Origin: Chrysoperla carnea
Taxonomy: Eukaryota; Arthropoda; Insecta; Neuroptera; Chrysopidae
Reading direction: 5' to 3'
Length of the DNA: 64,000 nucleotides
Assembly (NCBI RefSeq): GCF_905475395.1
Contig: NC_058339.1
Location: 23,940,001 to 24,004,000 of the forward strand
Shown one piece after another: positions 11,993 through 25,299 of this stretch. The notes under the pieces are model-generated. The model was given only the letters and a program-made list of their open reading frames with translations. It was not told the DNA's origin and ran no database searches. The translations under genes were made by a program, and so were the position numbers. Every line of letters begins with the position of its first letter. The stretch's first letter is position 1.

Positions 11993-13984
11993 AAAACAAT
12001 TGACTGCTTGACAATAAACATATTGTCGCACGCAATTGGTATTTTGAGATTGAAAAGAAAAATTAGGCGCACGCAATAGGCAATTAGCTGTTGGTTACAC
12101 GAAAACCAGTGCGGAAAGGGAGTACTTTACCCGGAAAAAGAGTACCTACATGAGTGAAGTAAAAATTTCTACCCACCAATATTTTTATTTGTTTTAAAGA
12201 AGATATTAATTTTATAAGCTTTGGCTAATAAAATTGTTGATTGCATTCAAAACTAAACAATCGTCAATAAAACTGAATTCTCTCATTTTATTTAAAAGGT
12301 CACAACTATAATATCGTAATTGAAACTCCCAATTTAATAAAATTATTTTTCTTGACTTTAATCATTAAAACGATACATCAAAATATTTAATACTGATAAA
12401 TCCTTAAATATTTCAAAATTATTATATAGCGTGCAATTTTAATTGTCATTTCGAAGGTAACAGAAAAATGAAATCATATTTATTTAAGAATCCGCATCAA
12501 AATTATATAAAATGAACTTCCCTCGTATTAGTGAAAATATTACGTATAAATATTCTAAATTTGTGACATTGGTCAACCTGTCAAAAAAGGTGAATCCGTG
12601 ATTATTCAAACCTTATTAAATTGGTTTTTAAAAAATGTTAAAAGATACCTTTAAACGGTTCGAAATTTCGGTACAAATTACCTTTTTCAAATAACTGAAA
12701 TTCTGTATTTTTTTGGAAATGGTGGTGGCAGGAAAGTATTACTGTAAGGCTCAAAAATAGCTCCAAATTCCTGAACAAATATTTTTTTGAATTTTAAACA
12801 ATCGGAGCACGTATTTTTGTATTTTGCTTGACTTTTCTGAGAATTCAATCAATATTTAACTTTCGTTTAAACGACAAGCCATGGTCAAAAGAACAGAATC
12901 AAACTTACATACAAAATCCTGAAAGCTTGAGTCATACTTATAATATTAAATAATGATAAAGTTGTAGTTAATTGCAGAAGAATTCAATTAAATTGTCAAA
13001 CATAAATTTTTAATTAATGATATTTAAAAATAAAACTCCTACTTCATTAAGTTGGAAATTTTTTGCCCTGCTCATTAATATAATAATTTGTATGATTTAT
13101 GTTTTTATAATTCATCATATGTTTATATTTTAATTTATAAAATGTTTCAAATTTCTACTTACAAATAACATTCACCAAGGAGTTAGACCTTTATATTCCT
13201 ATGCCTCCTACATTCTCCTCCAAATTATTGGTTGAATCGAACCAGCGGCACTTTCGTGAAGCGAAAAATTTTGTTAAATACTCAATTTAAAAATTCAAAT
13301 AAAGCCAACACTTGGCTAAGAAATTTATGTTGGAATCGGAACACAATGAAGTAAACAAACTAATGTTATATTGATATTAAAAGTATAAGTTGTTAAATTA
13401 AATATTTTACTATTAGTTAGTTAGTATGTGTGAAATAGAATTTATTTAGTAATAATTGAATCATCAACAATGTAAAATTATTGTTTAAAAAAAATTTAAT
13501 ATAAAATAATGATGATACAAATGATATTTTTGATATGTTTATTTTATTATTTCAATTAGTATTTGATGACATGCAACATATTTATAAACTTTCAATACTG
13601 AGTGTCCTGTCATATACGATTTTTAAGGCACAAGTAGTATTTTTAGCCAAAAAATGCAATTTTTCTTACTTTTTCAATTTTTGGTGTTAGCTTCTCAATT
13701 TATAGTCGCAATAATATCTTAATGCAAATTATTTCTATTTATTTGACAGTCTCAATTATCTGTTAGGTCCAAACGATTCTAATAGATGGCGATATCTGCT
13801 GAATGGATTGAGAAATTATTCAATAGATGGCGGTATGTTAAAAATACAAACGTTTCATATAAGCTACAATATAATAGCATAACCACCACGTGTTGCTGAG
13901 ACTAAGGTATAACCTAAATTTATTTTGTAATAAACGAAATACAGTAATATTCAATTGTTTTTACTTTTTTAATTTTTCAGTGAT
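11993..13984. other. No gene seen
   Basis: AT-rich. The words CTATCTATTGAATA and GATGGCG near 10620-10700 and 13775-13830 recur and suggest a further repeat family that I could not delimit. Confidence 0.4.
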
Positions 13985-14150
13985 CAAAATCAGTCATGGA
14001 AGTCGCCATGTTTTTTTATAAATGGTATCTATATAAAAAAGTATGCTGGTCTTCATGACTGCTGTCCTATTACTGTTCCCCTTGAATAGTTTACTACAAT
14101 GTAATATAACAAGAACCTTTGCCACAGCAAAGCATGGCCGGGTCTGCTAG
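13985..14150 (+). mobile_element. Helitron-like 3' end
   Basis: The 3' terminus GCCACAGCAAAGCATGGC, then CGGGTCTG and CTAG before T, is a decayed subterminal hairpin and CTRR end. The 5' limit cannot be set. Confidence 0.55.
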
Positions 14151-14579
14151 TTATTACCATTTTCATACCATAAACTTATACAATATCACAAAAATTAGAG
14201 GCGCCAACTTGTACATAAACTATATACACATCAAAGCTAATTATTTTATATTATTGTATAAATTATGTTAACATTTTAAAGATCCGAGTCAATTTTTAAT
14301 TAGAATTTTGTTGACGGATGATAAACACAAATTAACGTATAATAAATAATATGAATGTGTATAACGCTATGGGCCATTCGCAACGTAATAATGCCGCTAT
14401 ATTCATTTCACACAAAATATCACTTTTATAGTTTTATCTTTAACTTATATCGTCTGTGTTTAAATACAAATTTGGAATAAATAAGACAAACCGCCAACAT
14501 TACAGTTATACAAAGGATTCAATCGAATTAATTTATAAAGACTACTGTAGTTTTTGTAAAACTTTTACCTTAGTTATTA

Positions 14580-14735
14580 TAACGGGTGTCCCAAATTCGC
14601 TCATGTTCGCGAGGTGATTCCAGATGACAACCGAAGAATAAAAAGTTACATGAATGTAGGTCCGAAAATGAGATGTCTTCTTGTTACAGTTAAAAAATTC
14701 CAAGGCCCTTACTAGCATTAAATGGAGTTGGTAAG
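14580..14735 (+). repeat. Possible half of a mariner-like foldback element
   Basis: Begins ACGGGTGTCCCAAATTCGCT, a typical end of insect Tc1/mariner-type MITEs, but no matching inverted end was found nearby. Confidence 0.35.
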
Positions 14736-15554
14736 AAATTAGGCACTAATTAATTACTTAAAGCCACTTACTAATTTTCAAACACAATATCAATTTGTCA
14801 ATTTGCACGTTGAATACAATAACCGTTACAAATTTGGCTTCGAAGAAAGAAGTATTCGACATAGGGTACGCAAAGCAATAAATTATGAACAATTTATAAA
14901 TAGCTTAAGCAAAAAAAAAAAAATCATATATTTTAACAAATTGAGGTGATTAATATTTGTGGGCGACGACCAAATTTTGCATGACCTATTCACATAGTGA
15001 ATATTTTCTGTTAAAAAAAATTACAATATTTGACAGTTAATTTAAAAATAAAAAAATTATAATAAGATGTGCCCTAATTTTATAACTTTATTACTACAGT
15101 TAAATAGCAATTTAACATTTTAGAATGAAGAATGAATACATTACACAACAGTACGTAATCCATTCAATTTGTATTTGATGGATAGATGGATGCATCGTCC
15201 GTCAAGTGTACACTTTTTTTTTTGTGAAATTATTATTCCTTCAATCACATTTGTTTCTTTCTCCGTAGGTTAGTTATATTCTTAGATTATAAATATGAGC
15301 ATTTAAAATTTGAGCAAACAAGATTATTTCACATTTTTCGAAGAAAATAATTTTTGAACGAAGTCAGATTACACCGATTAATGCACTGCATCCTTTTTTT
15401 TTGTTACATAATTCATTCGATAAGTTTTTACGCCATCTAAAAAATTCCTTTCTGTAGCATAGGGATCTGAAATGTATTGTTATAACAAAAAATGAGACTA
15501 ACAAAAAAGCAGTACCAAACTAATTTCAGATGGACTTTCGACGATGTTATATAA

Positions 15555-15690
15555 TATACAAGGTGTTCTATAGTTGACTGCAGAACTTTTGACTTCCTAA
15601 TTAAGCTTACAAAGACGAACGAAAAAGTTATATACCAAATTTCGATCTGAGGCCTAATTTTCGAGATAATTAACCAAATCAATTAATAAA
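15555..15690 (+). repeat. Diverged fragment related to the 32735-33556 foldback arm
   Basis: Shares AAGGTGTTCTATAGTTGACTG with the foldback end, then CATAAAGACGA-like, AAAAAGTTAT and GATCTGAG words in the same order. Only one arm-like end is seen. Confidence 0.6.
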
Positions 15691-16278
15691 TTTATCCAAT
15701 TAAATGCAATGATAAAGACAGCAAAAATTTTTTTCTTATTGTTCTTGTCTTTATAAAAGTAAAGAATGTATTCATATAGATCAAATCACAATTGCATATC
15801 AAATCTATTTTGGAAATTTTGTTACGGAATACTTAAAAAAAATTGAAAAATAAATGAAGAAAAATATTAATAATAGAACCGGTTTTTTTTTTACACAAAT
15901 CATCAAAAATAAAATAGGCATTGATTGATGAACAAACGTGTATTTGTTACGTTTGTGTATAAAATTGAACTCGCATCAAAATATTATTAGGTATCTATAG
16001 AAAATTATCCATGAAGTGAACACTTAAACAGAATTGTACATTAGCATTTGTTTATTGTGTAAATTACAGAAACAACTGGAAAAGTATTGCAATAGAGTCC
16101 TTTTGGATCAAATTTTTAGCATGTACGAAGTTTTGTACCTTCACTCAGAGATAAACTTTTATTATTGAACAAATTTTATAAGAACTAAACAAGTAATTGA
16201 ACAAATTTTAAAATAACACTATAATAATTTCAAAAAAGACGTTTTTCGCGACTTTTTTATTGTCATATTTCTCTGGGC

Positions 16279-16672
16279 TATTCGTTGTGTGCGTAGTCAT
16301 GGTGGGGATAATAAAATCGATGCCAGCGCTTTAAGTGAAAAATTTTGGAGATAAAGTGGGCTGTTATGACTAATTTGCAATTATTTACATGTTAATGATA
16401 TAGAAACTGTCAAATTAAAATGATTGAAAAACACTAATTAATTAAACTTAATGCATTAAAAATTGTGAAAATAAGAAATCAAATTGTACAAATATTATTT
16501 TTCAAATGTTAATTATCGTAATTATTTATTTAAATTTGTGAAACAAGAATATTAAATTTTAAATGTAAGTTTTCAATGCAATCCACACAATTATATATGC
16601 ATCCATTAATTCTATAATTAAAGTAGTGTATCGTTGTCATGGAAACGAAATTCACGCTCGGAGCGAATTGGA
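16279..16672 (+). repeat. Family B dispersed repeat, copy 2
   Basis: Same start and end words as 5993-6356, with a ~12-bp insertion (ATATAGAAACTG region) and about 90% or more similarity by eye. Confidence 0.8.
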
Positions 16673-16699
16673 CTGGATAAATAAATCCTATAATGAAGT

Positions 16700-16998
16700 G
16701 TTTTTAAGGAACCATTTTTTAAAATTTTACAGAAATCTTTAATTTATCGTTCAAAATGATGATTATAGATGGATCAGATCTATGATCATCATTCTGAACC
16801 ATAAATTAAATAGTCCTGTAAAAATTTAAAATGGTGAATGCCAAACAAATCATGGCCAACTATTCTGATACACTCAATGAATTATGACTATTTTACATTT
16901 AAAAAAAATTGAAAACTGTGTATATCAAGAGAGGGTGGAGGCTATAAAGCGGTGGTTTTTACTTTTAAGTCCAGTGAAACGGGCGGGTATCAATCTAG
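16700..16998 (+). mobile_element. Helitron-like 3' end, same family, with a nested palindrome
   Basis: The 3' end reads CCAGTGAAACGGGCGGGTAT and finishes CTAG before T at 16998. The body (about 16850-16920) matches the 26130-26200 part of the element at 25895-26330. A foldback of about 45-bp arms lies at 16735-16830 and appears inserted in it. Confidence 0.6.
16735..16830. repeat. Short foldback (about 45-bp arms)
   Basis: The left arm, from TTTTACAG through AAAATGATGAT, is mirrored by ATCATCATTCTGAAC through CTGTAAAAAT with few mismatches. It is probably a tiny MITE nested in the Helitron-like element. Confidence 0.6.
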
Positions 16999-17804
16999 TT
17001 TCTTGTATAAGTGATTTGTATAACTCTTTAGGCATCAATATTTCAAAAACTATAATATTTTTTAATTTTAATCATTTTCCCAATTTCTAACAGAATCCGC
17101 CCTAAAAATTTGAAACATAAGTCTCAAATATTTTTTTATACTTTCATTTTTTTTGGGAACATCTTCAAGTTCAATTTAGAAAGCATGGCTGACTCGTTAA
17201 AGAAGGTTCTAAAGTACACGTTATTCCGTTTATTTGAAATAGAGAATATGAACTGTGTGTGTTGAGTTGCGTAGATAATTACACACATGCCAAATTAGAA
17301 AGCATCTTTTTTTGTGATTTACAAAAAAAAATATAATAATAATAAATTAATTTTCGATAAGGTATTTTTTTTTGTAGAAATTAATCAAAATAAACGTTAA
17401 AAAAAGATATTAAAAAGTAATTACACTTATTTCATTTACACTTCATTTTAAAACACTTCAATGACCTTCTTCGTTTGATGATTTTGACTAATATTTGAAT
17501 TCAGAAATTATCCTCGTTCTAAATTGTAAAATAGACCAAGTATTTTCAAGATAATAAAGAAAGATAATTTTATCACGAAATATTTTCTAATTATTATTCG
17601 AGATTTTATTTGAACACCGTTATTAAAGGCACATTTTGAGAAAAGGCCGTTTAAAATTACCTTTCATTAGTTGGCGATTATTCTTTTATAGTCAGCGATT
17701 TGGCTAAACTCGACCATATTATAAGTCAAATAATTACTCATAAGCTGTTAAGCAAATTGATGTTTTTTAGCCGGTTAGTTTTTTAAAAGTAATTACGCTC
17801 GTTA

Positions 17805-18321
17805 AATAGTGTTGATGTCGCAATCGTTTGTTTATTAACGTCACGTAAGTAAAACAACATATCCACTCTTCGATAGCCACACACATACAAATGATATTCC
17901 TATATAATACATACTATAAAATTTGCACCCTCGCGGATAAAAAGCGATGTTTACGAAAAAATGTTTCAAACAAAAGATGTTTATTTTTTTAAGGAACTTT
18001 TTTTGCATTTAAAATTTTGTTCTAACTCAAACGGTTTACAAGATGGGTCCTACGGACCCAAGACCCAATTGACTTTTGCTCTTTTACGAACTCGGCCTCA
18101 CTTTTTATGTCCTAAGCATGCTATAAAAGCTTGCTTTCAGCTTGATATCTCTGTTTTTTTTAGTTATCGTGTTCACAGAAAGACAGACGAATAATCGAAA
18201 ATGGACTAATTATGAACAACTGTACCATAATTTTGTTCGTAGTATCAATATTTTTAAGCGTTACAAACTTGGGACTAAACTTAGTATACCTTGATATATT
18301 TCATATTTACATGGTATAAAA
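17805..18321 (+). repeat. Family A dispersed repeat, nearly full forward copy
   Basis: Runs from GTTGATGTCGCAATCG to TTACATGGTATAAAAA; includes GGGTCCTACGGACCCAAGAC and the frame MNNCTIILFVVSIFLSVTNL. Confidence 0.8.
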
Positions 18322-18759
18322 ATTCGAATTTTCGAGTTAGTCCCCTGAACAACATTAAACAGGAACAAAAGCATTAAACTTGTATAATCTTATATAATTA
18401 TTTCTCTGGCGTATTTTCTGTCAAATCGCAAGATCTTCCTTATAATCATCCATTATCAATTTCTATGATTTAAACCTTATCGTGCTGGGTATTGACGAAA
18501 AATAAGATTCACGGGCTAAAAAAAGTAGCGCTTAGGAAAAAGCAGGCTAGGGAAATAATATTAAGATTTAATTTTGTTCAGTATGTAATTTGTATATCAT
18601 ATCTGTAATAAAATTGCCTATAAATAAAAAGTGTTGATATTTATCACTTATATATTATAATCTCTAGCATGTTTTTAGCCCCGGATACCGCACTGCGGAA
18701 TTCCTCAAGAATCGAGCTAGTATATATTTTAGTTTGGGCAATAGTAAGTACCTTTAAGC

Positions 18760-19044
18760 CAGGCATAGGCAAACGTGGCTTAGAGACGACACTCAGACTT
18801 CTGTAACTAGAACACGAGTAAGACAGTGATACCCTAACCAGTGACAACCAAAAATACGTATAAGACAGAGAGACAACATTTTTATTTATTAATCTCATTA
18901 CTATTAGAGAAACTGAGATAGGTAGAAGAGTCGTATACCCGTCTTGCTTCCTCCTCTATGAGCAAAGCGGACTTGCAAAAAGAGACACACAATAAAGTTA
19001 TAACAATGGTGCGACTTCGACTTAAAATAATTCGCCCATGCCTA
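18760..19044. mobile_element. hAT-type MITE with perfect 8-bp target-site duplication
   Basis: Terminal inverted repeats are CAGGCATAGGCAAA on the left and TAGGCATGGGCGAA (reverse complement of the right end). The element is flanked on both sides by the same 8 bp, CTTTAAGC (18752-18759 and 19045-19052). An 8-bp duplication and CAGGCAT-like ends are typical of the hAT superfamily. At 285 bp it encodes no transposase. Confidence 0.88.
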
Positions 19045-19489
19045 CTTTAAGCTGTAATAATAACAATACTATTTTAAGTATAACTAGACTATAAAGTAAT
19101 GTTAATGTATTGGAACATTTAACAATGGCTAGTTTTGAAATGACATCCCATCATATATTTTTATTTGTGGTTTGTTATTACAGATACAGTGACCTTGAAT
19201 GTTTTAATGTTTAATAATATAATCAAGGTAAACAGTTAAGTTAGTTATAGTTATTATGAAAGATGAGCTTTGTTGTAGGTAACTGATATATTTAATTATA
19301 TGAAAAACTTTACTTCAAATACCTAATAAAATATTTATGAACGGTTGTTGTAGGTAATGTAATGTTTTATTACTTATAATAATTATTCTTTAACATTTTC
19401 TGGTCCAAAAGTCATTAAATTCAAATTTGACTTGAAAAATTTTACCAAGGTTATGATTTCATGTGTAAGAGATATTTACGAAATAAGTT

Positions 19490-19995
19490 GGAGGTCAAAT
19501 TGACACTATTTTAGATCGTAACTTGATTTTTATACTTATTGGATCAAAATTACTCCATACACCGAGTTACATCAAATTCCAAATCAAATTTTTTTTTTGC
19601 GTTTCTCTCGATTTTTTTAAAGCATTCAAAAAATTTCAAAAAATCGAAAAAATATTTTTACTTCCAATTTGGATAAAACTCAGTATATAAGGTAATTTTG
19701 ACCCAAAAAATACAAAAATCGGGTGCATTTGTTGACTGGTCGAATAGTTTTTGAGATACGGACTAAAATCGATCCAAATATTGCGATATCTTAGAAACTC
19801 TGCATTCAATCATTAAATTAACCTGATTTTTATACTTTTTGGGTCAAAATTACCCCCATCCACTGAGTGTCATCAAATTACAAAATACAAAAATCGGGTG
19901 CATTTGTTGACTGGTCGAATAGTTTTTGAGATACGGACTAAAATCGATCCAAATATTGCGATATCTCAGAAACTCTGCATCCAAACATTTAATTG
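19490..19995 (+). repeat. Tandem-like ~305-bp repeat, about 1.7 units
   Basis: Two copies of a segment with TGATTTTTATACTTATTGG or close variant, CGGGTGCATTTGTTGACTGG and GATATCTTAGAAACTCTGCAT. The second is shortened by an internal deletion. The same family is at 31360-31800. Confidence 0.75.
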
Positions 19996-20699
19996 GTTTT
20001 GTGAAACATTCCAGAAAAACAAAAAATACATTTCAGACTACTCCAAAACCGCACACTGATCTCCTTAATACACTTAAGTCCAAAAATGGCTCCCAAAAAA
20101 ATCATTCATAAAAATTTCACACACATGGAATTAAATTTTTAGAATAATCATCAAAGTCTTCGAACATGATTATCAGTTGCTTATATAAACAATGGTGTTG
20201 CAATATTTGATAAAGGCTATGATAATAAAATTTATCTTAATTTGTTTGATTACAAAAAAAATTAATAAAAATGAAACAAAACAATATTTTTAATTTCAAT
20301 TATTGTTAATCATAATTAATTTATATTCACAATATGTTTTATATCAAATTCAAATGAAAATCTCATAAAATATGAATCATAAAAAATTTTTAATAAATAA
20401 CAATGAGTTTTTTGTGTTGTGCTATGTAATATTTTGGCAACGTATTTTATTATTTAAAAGCTTTGTTGGTTATGGCACACTCACGCGACATCTTTATAAT
20501 TTAAATATCAATAGTAAAAAGATTTGAATATTTCTTTTTCAACTTTGATTTAAAAAATTTTTTTGATTTGATGTAATCCAAGTAAAATCAAAATAAAAAA
20601 ATTATGAACTCTCTCCCAAATGATAAGATGAAATAATAATATTTTTTAATATCGAAAACAGTTTTAAGATAATTGACGAAAAATTTTGAAATAGTAAAT

Positions 20700-21110
20700 T
20701 TTTATCTCTGTCACTTCCAGGGGTAGTTTTAATGGCATTGCAACCAGATTCAGTTGCTTTTTGACTTCAAATTCATGATCAGCGTGTCCGAAAACCACAG
20801 AGACAATTTCTGAGGTGAAATTCAGAATTTTCAAAATTTTTATATCATTGGCACTTCTAGGGGTAGTTTTAATGGGGTTGCAACCATCCTCAGTTGCTTT
20901 TTGATCTTTGATTTGTGAACAGAGAACCTAAAAGCTCCTTACGAGACGATTTCTGAGGTAAAATTTTGAATTTAATTAATTTGTTATCTCTGTCACTTCC
21001 AGAGATAATTTAATGGGATTGCAACCGTATTCAGTAGCTCTTTAACTTTGAATTCATGATCAGCGAACTCAAAAATCCTCAGGAGGCGAATTTCGAGGAG
21101 AAAATTTGTT
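20700..21110 (+). repeat. Three tandem copies of a ~142-bp unit
   Basis: Units begin near 20702, 20841 and 20985 with TATCTCTGTCACTTCCAG or a variant, then TTTTAATGGCATTGCAACC-like, CAGTTGCTTTTTGA-like and AATTTCTGAGGTGAAA-like words. Copies are diverged (roughly one site in six by eye). Confidence 0.75.
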
Positions 21111-22994
21111 TTGTTCTCACTGTTACTATTTGGAGTGCTTTGGGGATGGGAAAACTACAATAATTTTCTCAGTTTTCTTTGTAATGCCGAGGTTATGTTC
21201 CTAAAGATCTAAGGAACACGTACAAAAAAAATTTTTTAAATCGGAGCTGTTCCACAACTTTTCCACATATGATGGTATTTTTCGGCTTATTTAATTATTT
21301 AATGTACTAGTACATTCAAAATAAGTTTGAAAGTGATTAACAGAAATTTTTTCTACTAGAAATGTTTATATAGAGGTAATGATAGTAATAACAGAGACAG
21401 AACCAAATATATTATTAAATTCAGTTGAACCTTGATCTCTACAGTGTGAAATTTACAATAATCTAAACAAATCATTAATTTTAAATATTATTGATATCAT
21501 CATCACTTCATACAATTCGTACATTATATCGTGGATTATTACTACCGGAAAAATTAAAAGAGCAAATTGTATAGTAATTAAATTACTGAATACTTTCTAA
21601 GTATAATCGAAATTTAAAAAAAAAAAAAATAGGAATCATTAAATTATTCACCAATAATAAAAATCTAACTACCAAAGAACTATCAAAGCCAAAAAAGGGC
21701 TCATATACCAAAAACCGATGACTTTGCTACGGGACCCCGCACGATTAGGCAGGAATATTGCTTTCTGTGAAACTTTTCAAACCGCCCCCAAAATTTTATT
21801 CCGATCGTTCTGATCAAAAGCTCTCACGGCCACAAAATTTTACACAAGCTACACATATATTATAGTTATAGTATATGACTACTGTGTGTGGTTGTATGTG
21901 AGTGTGTGTATGCGTGTCTAGTTTTATTCTGTTGTAACTTTTTGGGATTAGAAAAAGTTCCACAGAAAGCCATTTTCCTAAACGAACAAAGACGATTGAT
22001 AAATAAAATTTTAAATTTTTAGTAACGATTTCATTTTAACACGTATACTTGGAGTCAAAAAATACCTTGAATACAGATATCAATCAATATCTTTATTGCT
22101 TCTGTTAAAATATTGTAACTGTAGCTGTGTTCACATACCACATGTACTGAGGAAACATTCGCAATTTTAACTTAGATCATCATGTAATAATATCTTTAAA
22201 ACAAAATTATATTTAAAAAAATTTGTTAATAGCTCATGAATGATTAAACATATTAAATTAATGATATACACGGAAATCATTAAAAAAAAAGTTTCAAATT
22301 TACTTTCGTTTATTAATTTTGGTATACTATAAAAGTATTAAAGTAATTCAGGAGAATATGATCAGTTCAAAAATTTCAATAATCTCCCCAACAAGTGAAA
22401 ACAAAATTGAAAAAACCACCGACAAATGCGATTTATTTTTTGTAAACCGATTTTTGGAAACTTAACTATAAAATATTCTCAATCAAGTCGGTTCGACCGT
22501 TTAAGGAATACGATGTCACTTTAAACTTATAACACTCCTTCTTAAATCAACATCAAAGCGATGGTCAAGGACAACATATGAGATGAAAAGGATACTTAGA
22601 GAGCTGTCATTTTTTGGGACAAATTTTTGAAAATATTTTAATTGAAATTGAAATATTTGAGTTGACTTTGTTCTTTTGAATTACCTAATTATTTTACCAT
22701 TTCACTTTTCGAAATGAATTGAGCCAAATTTATTTGACCATTCATTTCCATAGTAATTATTGGTATGTTAAAATTATATGTTATGTCTTTTCCAAACTGA
22801 ATCGATTTTGAAAATCATCGCAATTTTTTGCTTTGAATGGAAACTTTTGTTAACAATCTAAATTGTGTTACACTTACTTAAAAGCCTAGATATGCTATTT
22901 GAATCATACTTTTTAGATCTCTTCAAATGCCAAACATAAAAAAATCACATTCGAATGAATCTTTTTAAATTCATGAATAAATAATAATATAAAA
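21111..22994. other. No gene seen
   Basis: AT-rich. 21700-21960 is of mixed composition with a TGTGTG-type tract near 21890-21915; no exon found. Confidence 0.5.
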
Positions 22995-23543
22995 CAAGTG
23001 AAAACAAGGAATTGACTGAGTTAATTGTTGAAATACCATATATAGACAGAGTTGATTACTCTGTCACATTATACATACATACATGTCACACATCTATAAC
23101 TGATATAGCAATAACATACATACTATACAATTTGCGCATAATTTGCGGTCGCACGTGTAAACAATGATGTCTACGAAAAAATGTTTCAAACAAAAATTGT
23201 TTATTTTTTTATAAGGAACATTTTTTACATTTAAACATTTGTTCTATCTCTAACGGTTTAAAGATGGGTCCTACGGAGCCAAGACCCAATTGACCTATGT
23301 TGCTCATTTACGAACTTGTCCTCACTTTTTACGCCCTAAGCAAGCTATAAAAATTTCAGCTTAATATCTCTTTTTGTTTATGAGTAATCATGATGACAGA
23401 CGGACAGACAGACGAGAGACTGACGACAGGTATCTAATTAGGTGATTTTTTGAACACCTATTTATAACATCAATATTTTTAAGCATTACAAACTTGGGAC
23501 TAAACTTAGTATACCTTGGTATATTTCATATATACATGGTATA
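22995..23543 (+). repeat. Family A dispersed repeat, full forward copy
   Basis: Starts AACAAGTGAAAACAAGGAAT, includes AAATACCATATATAGACAGA near 23032 and ends ATATATACATGGTATAAAAA. In this copy the short frame has lost its ATG region by a small deletion near 23450. Confidence 0.8.
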
Positions 23544-24136
23544 AAAATTCATTAAACATTGCCTACGGTACAAAATATAGAATTAACAAAATAAGAATTA
23601 GAATATTGTTAATACTTAATTTCCGCATTTGCAATTTAAAATGTATACGAGCAAAAAAAAAAACAACATATTATATTATTGATTGTAAAAACAGATTATG
23701 TCATTTAGATGAAACATTTGTATGAATAACACCTCTTTACCAGCCCACAATTCACAATCGTATAACTGTTAATATTATCATCAATGAAGAGGTTTAATTA
23801 TCTACCTGCTCTATCTGGCTCTACTGTAGCTGAAGCTGTAGTAAACACTTTGTAACCGAAAATAAAAATCAACAAACCATTTATTATAAACTTAATTTGC
23901 GATATGAATCTCTTTGTACATTCTGTAACGAATAAGGCAATAATTATAATACATGCGACGAGCATACATGTTAATATTCATTAAATTCTTGATATAAAAT
24001 TTAACAAAACAATTAATTAAAGACGTCAAGTGGCGTGTTGGATCCCTTATCGAAATACCTGTTTTAATTTAATAGGCTTAAGAAAGTATGATCAGGGTAG
24101 CAACTTTCAGTAAAAAGCTTGATTTTGTCCTATATT

Positions 24137-24421
24137 TAGGTTAGGTTAGGTTAGAGTGGCTGTCCTCGGGTGGGACACACTTAGACCATAGGGTCCGTTG
24201 TGGTACCGTGAAAGGGTTGGCCCATCCTCGGCCACTACTCCATGAACCATTTGGAGCTGTTTAAGAACAGATGGAGGGAATTGACGTCGACTGACTTTAG
24301 GTCGGAGAGGTCGTCAAAGAGAGGCTGGCTCAAGTAATACACTGCCAGGCCTAAGCGTTCAGCATGCTTGCCGCCTAGCCAGTGTCCTGTGATAGCCGCA
24401 ACAACTTTGCAAACAGAAAAG
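24137..24421 (-). mobile_element. Non-LTR retrotransposon 3' end with terminal TTAGG-type repeats
   Basis: This matches the remnant at 4030-4490 in reverse, from the GHW/GRHA-like region (24421 side) through the 3' UTR. Read in the element's direction it ends in CCTAACCTAACCTAA; on the plus strand this is about 3.8 units of TTAGG at 24137-24154. TTAGG is the common insect telomere repeat. The tail could be a target-derived telomeric end, as in TRAS/SART elements, or simply the microsatellite tail of this LINE family. Confidence 0.75.
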
Positions 24422-24695
24422 TCTTATATTTAGTTTAAATGAATTCTTAAAATTTTAAAAGGGTTATCAAATTATTTAAAGAGACATGCAAGGATTGAAT
24501 AAAACTAGGGATTTCAATAAAACGTTATAAATAGAATTTTTAATTCAGCCAAATATCGAAAAAATCAAGAAACGATTTTTTGTCAAACTTTCGATTGTTA
24601 AACTCGTACACATACAACGCCCCTCGGATTAATTGATTCAGTCGTTCAAATATCAATTTTATTTTGAGACATGTCTGTATAAACTTTTGAGTATT

Positions 24696-24792
24696 AAAAT
24701 GTGTACACTCTGTGTCACAAAAAATGCACTTATTGCAAATAGTACAATATGTAACCCGTGCATTTTTTGTTACACAGAGTTTACACATTTTA
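24696..24792. repeat. Palindromic MITE-like element (about 35-bp arms)
   Basis: TAAAATGTGTACACTCTGTG is mirrored by CACAGAGTTTACACATTTTA, with AAAAAATGCAC also mirrored. The palindrome makes short Cys-rich open frames on both strands, which are not independent evidence of a protein. Confidence 0.75.
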
Positions 24793-25299
24793 TTGATAAT
24801 AGTTATAAATTTTGTTCATTAGTATGACAAATAATATTTTTGGGTATAAAGAAAACATATCGATCGATTGATTGATGACATAAATTGAACACAACTTGGT
24901 AAGAACATGACAATTTATACACATTTTATATTTTTTATTAAAATATACATATTATATATTTTTATTACAATAATCGATCATCGTCCGATGCCGATCAAAT
25001 ATAATACTTGGCAACAACACAAAAATATCTTTTTATTAAAAAAACTTTTTTCACATGCTAAGTTTGTACAGAGTGGGATAGAAAAGAGTGCGATTTTGAA
25101 AATACTCTAAAAATAAATTCCATTAATATTTCGAAATTATATCTATACCATCTTCAACTATATAAAGAAATTAAATACTGATAAAAATTAACTATAAGTT
25201 ATGTAAAGCCTGTTTTGTTTTTAAGTAAATTCAGTTAATTTAGCAAATGTAGTTCTTTATAAGTTTTAATTCCAACAAAATGACATGAAATGATTAACG

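Noticed and set aside
18644-18898. 84-codon open frame on the minus strand
   Set aside because: It runs across the left boundary of the hAT MITE, so it mixes host and element DNA and is not a gene.
24540-24827. Cys-rich open frames on both strands (CxxC-like motifs)
   Set aside because: The Cys pattern comes from a short palindrome (24696-24792) read in both directions; there is no start context, splice site or recognisable family.
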